Shown: positions 58,440 to 64,000 of the stretch, in pieces | Layout of the letters: every line of letters begins with the position of its first letter | Position numbering within the stretch: position 1 is the stretch's first letter | Assembly (NCBI GenBank): GCA_964546015.1 | Contig: CAZJHO010000001.1 | Span: 1-64,000 of the forward strand | DNA from: JAFGVL01 sp964546015 | Lineage (GTDB): Bacteria; Bacteroidota; Bacteroidia; Bacteroidales; Paludibacteraceae | Direction: 5' to 3' | DNA: 64,000 bases | Made by a program: the position numbers and the translations under genes | The notes under the pieces: generated by a model | Databases searched by the model: none | Told to the model about the DNA's origin: nothing | What the model saw: only the letters and a program-made list of their open reading frames with translations

Positions 58440-59789
58440 ATGAAAAAAGCGTTAAAAATATTCTTTTTTTGCTTGTTTGCAGGTGTTGTTCTTCTTCGGG
58501 CAAATGATAAGATAATAGACGAAGTAATTTGGGTTGTTGGTGATGAGGCAATCTTAAAATCCGATGTAGAACGGCAAATCCAACAAATGAAATATGACAA
58601 GGTAGATGTCGAAGGTGATTTGTATTGTATGGTCCCCGAGCAGTTAGCCGTGCGAAAATTATTTTTACATCAGGCTCAATTGGATAGTCTTACTGTGAGT
58701 GATCTTAGCGTTTCTATGCAAGTAACCCAGCGGATAGATGATATTCTTTCTCAACTCGGATCAGAAGAGCGTATGGAGTCTTATTTCGGGAAAAACATGA
58801 AACAGATAAAGGAAGAATTAACAATACAAGCACGCGAGCAAGGGTTGATTCAACAGGCACAACAAAAATTGGTAAGTCACATAAAGATAACTCCTTCGGA
58901 TGTACAACAATATTTCTCCGGACGCGAAGACGAACTCCCGACAATTCCAGCTAAAGTGGAGGTACAGCTTCTAACTATCGATCCGGGTTATTCTACCAAA
59001 CAAATAGAAGGAATTAAAGAACGCTTGCGTGGCTACAAAGAGCGTGTAGAAACAGGAGATGCTTCGTTCTCAATGCTGGCAACGCTTTATTCAGACGATA
59101 CCGGTTCGGCAAAGAATGGCGGCGAACTTGGTTATATGGGTAAAGCCCAACTAGTGCCTGAGTTTGCCAATGAGGCTTTTTCGCTTACCGACCCTAAAAA
59201 AGTATCGCGTATAGTACAATCCGAGTACGGATTTCATATCATACAGTTGATTGATAAAAAGGGCGATAGAGCTAACTTTCGACACATATTAATAAAGCCG
59301 AAAGTAGAAATAGAAGAAAAAATCAAAGCAATCCATAAGTTAGATAGCATTCGTGATTTGATTACAGCTGATAAATTAAGTTTTGAAAATGCTGTGCTTG
59401 TTTTCTCCGACGATAAAAACACTCGTATGAATGGAGGAGTGATGATAAATCAGCAGGATGGAACAACTAAAATAGAATATAATGCTTTGCCGGCTGAAAT
59501 ATCCCGACTGGTTTATTCCATGTCTATTGGCGAAATATCAAAACCAATTACTATTACTCAAAATGGGAAAGAAGTTTGTGCCATTGTCAAGCTAAAAAGT
59601 AAAATAGATGAGCACAAAGCAAATATTCAAGATGATTATCCGCAAATGAAGGCTGTTGTCCAAAATCAAAAAAACAACGAGGTAATTGAAGCCTGGATAA
59701 AGAAAAAACAAGCCGAAACTTATGTTCGTATTAATCCTAGTTGGATAAACTGCGAGTTTCATTATCCTAATTGGGTAAAAAAACAATAG
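58440..59789 (+). CDS. surA: SurA-like periplasmic chaperone/peptidyl-prolyl isomerase
   Basis: 449 residues from ATG 58440 (MKKALKIFFFCLFAGVVLLR, signal peptide to about ANDK). SurA N-terminal chaperone domain (KIIDEVIWVVGDEAILKSDV), first parvulin domain about 165-265 (LYSDDTGSAKNGGELGYMGK, SEYGFHIIQLIDKKGD), and a second, degenerate one about 270-375. Assists outer-membrane beta-barrel assembly. Third gene of the PPIase operon. Confidence 0.92.
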   Translation: MKKALKIFFFCLFAGVVLLRANDKIIDEVIWVVGDEAILKSDVERQIQQMKYDKVDVEGDLYCMVPEQLAVRKLFLHQAQLDSLTVSDLSVSMQVTQRIDDILSQLGSEERMESYFGKNMKQIKEELTIQAREQGLIQQAQQKLVSHIKITPSDVQQYFSGREDELPTIPAKVEVQLLTIDPGYSTKQIEGIKERLRGYKERVETGDASFSMLATLYSDDTGSAKNGGELGYMGKAQLVPEFANEAFSLTDPKKVSRIVQSEYGFHIIQLIDKKGDRANFRHILIKPKVEIEEKIKAIHKLDSIRDLITADKLSFENAVLVFSDDKNTRMNGGVMINQQDGTTKIEYNALPAEISRLVYSMSIGEISKPITITQNGKEVCAIVKLKSKIDEHKANIQDDYPQMKAVVQNQKNNEVIEAWIKKKQAETYVRINPSWINCEFHYPNWVKKQ

Positions 59790-59813
59790 TAAAAGTCGGC
59801 AAGAAAAGTTCGC

Positions 59814-61352
59814 ATGAAAAAAGTAATCCTATCCACTTTATTAATAACTCAAATAGTTTTGGTGTATGGTGTGTCGTCGCTTTATCTGGAGCGTTGCGAT
59901 GAGCTTTCGTTCGATAAAAACTTAATGTCCGATGCACAGGTATTGCGTGGGAATGTTGTTTTTCGCCACGACAAAACGCGTATGTATTGCGATTTAGCTA
60001 ATTATTACGAAGTTCGTAATGCATTGGATGCGTATGGCAATGTGCGCATTGTAACCGACTCTGCCACTATCTATGGTGACAAGCTACGCTATGATGGAAA
60101 TACTAAGATGGCCCGAATAAAAGGGCATGTGCGTGTGCTGACCAAAAACATAACTTTGGAAACCGACAGCCTTGACTTTAATCAAGAAACCGAAACAGGA
60201 TACTACTTTACCGGGGGAAAAATATATGATAATGAGAATGTGCTTACTTCCGTAAAAAGTGAAATGAATTTTAAAACAAATCAATTTATTTTTCGTGAAA
60301 ATGTAGTATTGAATAATCCTAAATTTGTTTTGACCACATCGGCTTTGAAATATGCTTCTCGTCAACACACGGCATATTTTATTGCGCCTACTGATATTTT
60401 GTACGAAGACGAAACTAAAATTTATACCGAAGGAGGTTGGTATAATACCTCTACCGAAGAAGCTAATTTGATAAAAAATGCATCGGTAAAACGCTTGAAA
60501 GGCGAACGATTAAAAGCTGATACTATTTTTCATAATAAAGCTACCGGATTCGCCAAAGCATTTAATCATATAGAGTTGACAGATTCGGTGCAGCAAATGA
60601 CTTTATTTGGCGATTACGGTACATTTAAACAAGAAGGGAAAATAGGGTTTATAAGTAAACGAGCTTATTTGGCTCAATATTCATCGGGGAAAGATACGCT
60701 GTTTGTCCATGCTGAAGAATTTTATACACGAGAAGATTCCACTTATCAAAAATTGCGAGGGATTGGCAATGTACGATTTTATAGCATCGATATGCAAGGC
60801 AAATGTGATTCTATTAACTACAGTACACGCGATTCTATCCTGAATATGTATAGCGATCCTGTTATTTGGGCAGATTCTACTCAACTTATGGGCGATTTTA
60901 TGCAAATGTATCAAAAAGACAAAAAGCCGGATATGATATATGTGCATAACTGGGCACTGGGTATTTCTCGGGTGGATTCGACTCATTTCGATCAGTTGTC
61001 CGGAAAAACGCTCAAAGCATATATAAAGAACAATGCTATTTATAAAGTAGAAGTGCAAGGAAATGCTGAAAGTATCTATCATCTGGTAGAAAAAGATAAA
61101 TCCATTACCGGTGTAAATACAGCGCAAAGTGATATGCTTACTATTCATATCAAAGACAAGAAAATGGATCACATAGTGATGTCTCCTACAGCAACCGGAG
61201 TATTATATCCGGAGAGTCAGCTACCGGATGATAAAAAGAGCTTTCCTCGTTTTGTGTGGTTAGAAGATATCCGTCCGAAAAATAAAGAAGATATTTTTAC
61301 CAAATATCAAAAAAAAGAAGATAGAAAAGAAAAAAAGAAATCAAAAAAATAA
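59814..61352 (+). CDS. OstA/LptA-like LPS-transport protein
   Basis: 512 residues, with a signal peptide (MKKVILSTLLITQIVLVYGV). Repeated OstA/jellyroll beta units: DAQVLRGNVVFRHDKTRMYC, ALDAYGNVRIVTDSATIYGD, ARIKGHVRVLTKNITLETDS and further copies to about 480, then a Lys-rich tail. Bacteroidota OstA-like proteins of this length probably form the periplasmic bridge, or part of it, that carries LPS to the outer membrane. Last gene of the operon. Confidence 0.9.
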   Translation: MKKVILSTLLITQIVLVYGVSSLYLERCDELSFDKNLMSDAQVLRGNVVFRHDKTRMYCDLANYYEVRNALDAYGNVRIVTDSATIYGDKLRYDGNTKMARIKGHVRVLTKNITLETDSLDFNQETETGYYFTGGKIYDNENVLTSVKSEMNFKTNQFIFRENVVLNNPKFVLTTSALKYASRQHTAYFIAPTDILYEDETKIYTEGGWYNTSTEEANLIKNASVKRLKGERLKADTIFHNKATGFAKAFNHIELTDSVQQMTLFGDYGTFKQEGKIGFISKRAYLAQYSSGKDTLFVHAEEFYTREDSTYQKLRGIGNVRFYSIDMQGKCDSINYSTRDSILNMYSDPVIWADSTQLMGDFMQMYQKDKKPDMIYVHNWALGISRVDSTHFDQLSGKTLKAYIKNNAIYKVEVQGNAESIYHLVEKDKSITGVNTAQSDMLTIHIKDKKMDHIVMSPTATGVLYPESQLPDDKKSFPRFVWLEDIRPKNKEDIFTKYQKKEDRKEKKKSKK

Positions 61353-61356
61353 TTTT

Positions 61357-61388
61357 AAAAAAGGTAAGCTTAATAGCTTACCTTTTTT
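61357..61388. terminator. Bidirectional terminator after the OstA-like gene
   Basis: AAAAAAGGTAAGCT/AGCTTACCTTTTTT perfect stem, TAAT loop. Also ends the convergent porin transcript. Confidence 0.92.
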
Positions 61389-61414
61389 AGGATGCATCTG
61401 TAACTTATGAAATT

Positions 61415-62533
61415 TTAAAAACTAATACCAAAACGAATGTTAGCCGTAAAAGCATTATCAAGCATTTCACCTGTTCCTGCAGGGTTTATAATGCATTGAA
61501 CATCTGGTTGAATATAGATGTTATCCAATAATTGGTATTTGTAAGTCAATTCAAAGATTGTTTCCGGATCAATATTCTCTTTATAATGCTCACGAGCGAA
61601 CGCCAAGCCTATTTCGTCTTTGCCTTTTTTGCTGAATAATCCTGTGTAATTACACCCCGCTCCGATGTAATAATCACAAACACATGCCTCCGATGGGCTA
61701 TATCCAAATTGAGCAAATACCCCTAAACTTTTATCTCCTTGTTCCCAAAGCTTCTGATTTCCATTGCCGTAAAAACTGCTTATATTTATATCTTTGCCTT
61801 CTTCTTCGCGAGAATTAAAAAGTCCACCAACTTTATAAGTTCCATCCAATCCATTTAATGTTGTTTTCTGCTGAATTTCTGAAATAGTTAAATAACCATC
61901 GCCATTTTCAAACTTCCACTTGATATTGTATGGGTTTTCTTCGAAATCGGTTGGAGTACCGTCATATACTGCTCCCAGCCATGAGAATTTATCCGAAATA
62001 TCCCAACGGGCAGTAAAGCCCATATTAGTCAGCGGGAAGATAGGGGCAGGGATATTGTGCGAGATAGATGATTTTACTCCGAACGATGAGTTAAGGTACA
62101 ATCCGCCATATTCCACATTACCAAATTCGGCTGCTAAATCTTGCAACCCGGCAGTAAATTCAAATTTACCCAATCGTTGTTTGTACCATAATTCTTGTAA
62201 ATAGGTATGATTTCCGGCTTCGATATTTGAAAGACCTTGTAGGTCACCGATCAAATCGGCAGTTGGAGTTGCTCCGTGAGTATTTGCCCCGAGTACGAAA
62301 AATTTACCGCCTTTCCAAAGATTGGCTTTTTCGAAATCGAATTCGGCAGTGACACTTGCCATACCTAAGTAAGAAGAGCCCGTTTTGATCCCTCCGTTGA
62401 GGTTATTAATAAAATCACCGGTGTAACTTGCGCCGAATGAAAGATAATCAACCGACGACTTTTTTTCTTCTTCTTGTGCTATGGCATTAATCGAAGCAAA
62501 TGTCATTATTACTGCATAAATTGTTTTTTTCAT
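61415..62533 (-). CDS. OprB-type carbohydrate porin
   Basis: 372 residues with a signal peptide (MKKTIYAVIMTFASINAIAQ). The mature protein is a 16-strand-like beta-barrel ending in Phe (IRFGISF), with OprB-family signatures: LSFGASYTGDFINNLNGGIK, LQELWYKQRLGKFEFTAGLQ, IFPLTNMGFTARWDISDKFS and the VYDGTPTDFEENPYNIKW segment. Likely lets sugars across the outer membrane. A -7 box (TACTTTTG) lies at 62566-62559. No SusC/D, transporter or glycosidase genes adjacent, so it is an orphan porin. Confidence 0.88.
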   Translation of the reverse strand: MKKTIYAVIMTFASINAIAQEEEKKSSVDYLSFGASYTGDFINNLNGGIKTGSSYLGMASVTAEFDFEKANLWKGGKFFVLGANTHGATPTADLIGDLQGLSNIEAGNHTYLQELWYKQRLGKFEFTAGLQDLAAEFGNVEYGGLYLNSSFGVKSSISHNIPAPIFPLTNMGFTARWDISDKFSWLGAVYDGTPTDFEENPYNIKWKFENGDGYLTISEIQQKTTLNGLDGTYKVGGLFNSREEEGKDINISSFYGNGNQKLWEQGDKSLGVFAQFGYSPSEACVCDYYIGAGCNYTGLFSKKGKDEIGLAFAREHYKENIDPETIFELTYKYQLLDNIYIQPDVQCIINPAGTGEMLDNAFTANIRFGISF

Positions 62534-62682
62534 TATTTTTTTGTTAAAATTAATGGTGCAAAAGTATAAGTGTGGTCAAAATATTAAAATACCTACATTT
62601 AGTGAAAAATAGACTTCATGTAATAGGTTTTTGCTTTGTACTACCTACTTTGATGTTATTTCTGGAAAAAATCAGAAAAAAA

Positions 62683-62712
62683 TTGGCAGGATAAAAAAAA
62701 TATCTATCTTTG
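62683..62712 (+). promoter_or_regulatory. Promoter of tRNA-Phe
   Basis: TTG (62683-62685), N19, TATCTTTG (62705-62712), 16 bp before the tRNA. Confidence 0.85.
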
Positions 62713-62728
62713 CACCGCAAGACAAAAA

Positions 62729-62801
62729 GGTGCCATAGCTCAGTTGGTAGAGCAAAGGACTGAAAATCCTTGTGTCCCCGGTTCGATTCCTGGTGGCACC
62801 A
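62729..62801 (+). tRNA. tRNA-Phe (anticodon GAA)
   Basis: A 73-nt cloverleaf: acceptor GGTGCCA/TGGCACC, discriminator A, D stem GCTC/GAGC, anticodon stem AAGGA/TCCTT with GAA at 62762-62764, T arm GGTTCGATTCC. No encoded CCA. Confidence 0.97.
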
Positions 62802-62807
62802 CCTTAG

Positions 62808-62839
62808 AAAGAGAGTTACAATAGTGACTCTCTTTTTTT
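62808..62839 (+). terminator. Terminator after tRNA-Phe
   Basis: AAAGAGAGT/ACTCTCTTT stem, extended by three pairs, with a T-run. Confidence 0.85.
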
Positions 62840-62963
62840 GTTTTAGTAAGACTTAATAATTCTCTTAATATTTTACAGATTTATACCCTAAAATGTGTAT
62901 TTCTTATTTTTTAGTGTCCTTATTTTTTAAACTATCTTTGCATCTGAATTTTTATTATCAAAT

Positions 62964-64000
62964 ATGACAAAACAAACTGACGGACCGGACTCTAAATCCG
63001 CACAAGTCGAACGAAAACTGTTTATCGAAACCTACGGCTGCCAGATGAATTCTGCCGACAGCGAGGTAGTTGCCTCCATTATGCAAATGGACGGCTTTAC
63101 ATTGACCGAAAATATTGATGATGCTGATGCCATCTTTGTAAATACCTGCTCTGTACGCGACAATGCCGAGCAGCGAGTACTTGGGCGCATACAGCAATTT
63201 CGTGCCATGAAAAAGAAGCGCGGTGGAAATTTGATTATCGGTGTCATCGGTTGTATGGCGGAGCGCGTAAAGGAAGAATTGATTAATGAATACGGTGTGG
63301 ATGTTGTTGTTGGGCCTGATGCTTATCTGGATATTCCTAACCTTGTGGGAGCAGTAGATCGCGGCAAGAAAGCAATCAATGTAGAGCTTTCGACGACAGA
63401 AACATATAAAGATGTAATTCCTTCGCGCATTGGCAATCCGTTGTCGGGTTTTATATCCATTATGCGTGGTTGTAATAATTTTTGTACTTATTGCATCGTA
63501 CCTTACACTCGCGGGTGCGAGCGAAGCCGTGATATTGCCAGCATTCTTGCCGAGTTGCAAGACCTCCGCAACAAAGGTTATAAAGAAGTTACATTGCTGG
63601 GACAAAATGTCAATTCATATAAATTTGAAAGTAAAGAAGGTACAATTTATTTTCCCGAATTACTGAAACGAGTTGCCGAAACTGCTCCCGATACGCGTTT
63701 CCGATTTACCACTTCGCACCCCAAAGATATGAGCGACGAGATGCTCGAAGTTATCGCCGTCCACTCAAATCTTTGCCGCAGTATTCACCTGCCTGTACAG
63801 TCGGGTAGTACACGCATTCTCGAGTTGATGAAACGAAAATATACTCGTGAGTGGTATCTGGACAGAATAGCTGCCATTCGTCGTATTTTACCCGATGCCA
63901 GCATTACTACCGATATTTTTGCAGGTTTCTGTTCCGAAACGGAAGAAGACCACCGGCAGAGCCTTTCGCTTATGCGCGAGGTTGAGTTTGATATGGCTTT
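62964..64000 (+). CDS. miaB: tRNA-2-methylthio-N6-dimethylallyladenosine synthase (3' end outside window)
   Basis: Radical-SAM methylthiotransferase acting on i6A37 of tRNAs reading UNN codons, including the tRNA-Phe encoded next to it. ATG at 62964; 345 codons are visible and the frame is open at the window edge. The N-terminal UPF0004 domain has the three cluster cysteines (ETYGCQMN, NTCSVR, GCMAE), then the radical-SAM CNNFCTYC (near residue 170), EVTLLGQNVNSY and SIHLPVQSGSTRILELMKRK. A -7 box (TATCTTTG) lies at 62933-62940. Confidence 0.96.
   Translation, partial: MTKQTDGPDSKSAQVERKLFIETYGCQMNSADSEVVASIMQMDGFTLTENIDDADAIFVNTCSVRDNAEQRVLGRIQQFRAMKKKRGGNLIIGVIGCMAERVKEELINEYGVDVVVGPDAYLDIPNLVGAVDRGKKAINVELSTTETYKDVIPSRIGNPLSGFISIMRGCNNFCTYCIVPYTRGCERSRDIASILAELQDLRNKGYKEVTLLGQNVNSYKFESKEGTIYFPELLKRVAETAPDTRFRFTTSHPKDMSDEMLEVIAVHSNLCRSIHLPVQSGSTRILELMKRKYTREWYLDRIAAIRRILPDASITTDIFAGFCSETEEDHRQSLSLMREVEFDMA

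Noticed and set aside
60681..61172. 163-codon minus-strand frame inside the OstA-like gene
   Set aside because: Shadow of the OstA-like repeats; no initiation signal or recognisable protein.
62958..63605. 215-codon minus-strand frame opposite miaB
   Set aside because: The plus strand encodes unmistakable MiaB with all its cysteine motifs; the minus frame is a shadow.

Overview
The window is chromosomal DNA from a low-GC member of the Bacteroidota, most likely order Bacteroidales. The evidence is a complete porP-porK-porL-porM-porN (gldKLMN) type IX secretion (T9SS) operon, proteins with T9SS type A C-terminal sorting domains, the holB-ricT-gldH gene order, and many promoters of the Bacteroidota form TTG-N19..21-TAnnTTTG. 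Nearly all genes are core genes with recognisable families. No prophage, insertion sequence, rRNA operon or CRISPR array was seen.

Layout. 1-7.4 kb: the 3' part of a giant multidomain surface protein secreted by the T9SS, followed by a small protein with a membrane/basic C-terminal tail. 7.4-14 kb (minus): prfB (with the programmed +1 frameshift), queA, alaS and folC, then a 0.6-kb gene-free stretch with repeat-like sequence. 14.5-17 kb (plus): recO and a C-terminal processing protease. 17-23.3 kb (minus): a PorE-like OmpA/TPR/propeller protein, a U32 peptidase-family protein, pyk, aroQ and the diadenylate cyclase cdaA. 23.5-34.6 kb (mostly plus): a GldJ/GldK-family lipoprotein, asnS, tyrS, tRNA-Gln, holB, ricT, gldH, trmB, a small T9SS cargo, a PduO-type adenosyltransferase and a DUF2795-like protein. 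34.7-40.6 kb: the T9SS core operon. 40.6-47.2 kb: an RlmL-like methyltransferase, an AddA-like helicase-nuclease, a nitroreductase and an AGCS symporter. 47.2-51.3 kb (minus): a SIS-only KdsD, a GH16-fold protein without catalytic acids, and gyrB. 51.4-53.5 kb (plus): rsmE, rplS and an acyl-ACP thioesterase. 53.5-55.4 kb (minus): a small membrane protein, surE and gldF. 55.6-61.4 kb (plus): a periplasmic chaperone/LPS-transport operon (two PPIases flanking a lipoprotein, then an OstA-like protein). 61.4-64 kb: an OprB-type porin (minus), tRNA-Phe and the 5' part of miaB (plus).

The main theme is the cell envelope. The T9SS trans-envelope machine (PorK/N ring, PorL/M motor, PorP, PorE), two cargo proteins, several Gld lipoproteins or permeases, and the SurA-like/OstA outer-membrane assembly operon all lie here. 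Several gld genes beyond the secretion core (gldF, gldH, a gldJ-like gene) are present, but gldG is not next to gldF, so the window does not settle whether the cell glides.

Most noteworthy: a cytoplasmic-looking GH16-fold protein whose ExDxxE motif reads HxNxxD; a small PID-CTERM-like tail protein next to the giant cargo; an AGGAGG-dependent prfB frameshift site in a lineage whose ribosomes are thought to hide the anti-Shine-Dalgarno; a repeat-like in-frame insertion in alaS; and two genes whose stop codons sit in the loops of their own terminators.
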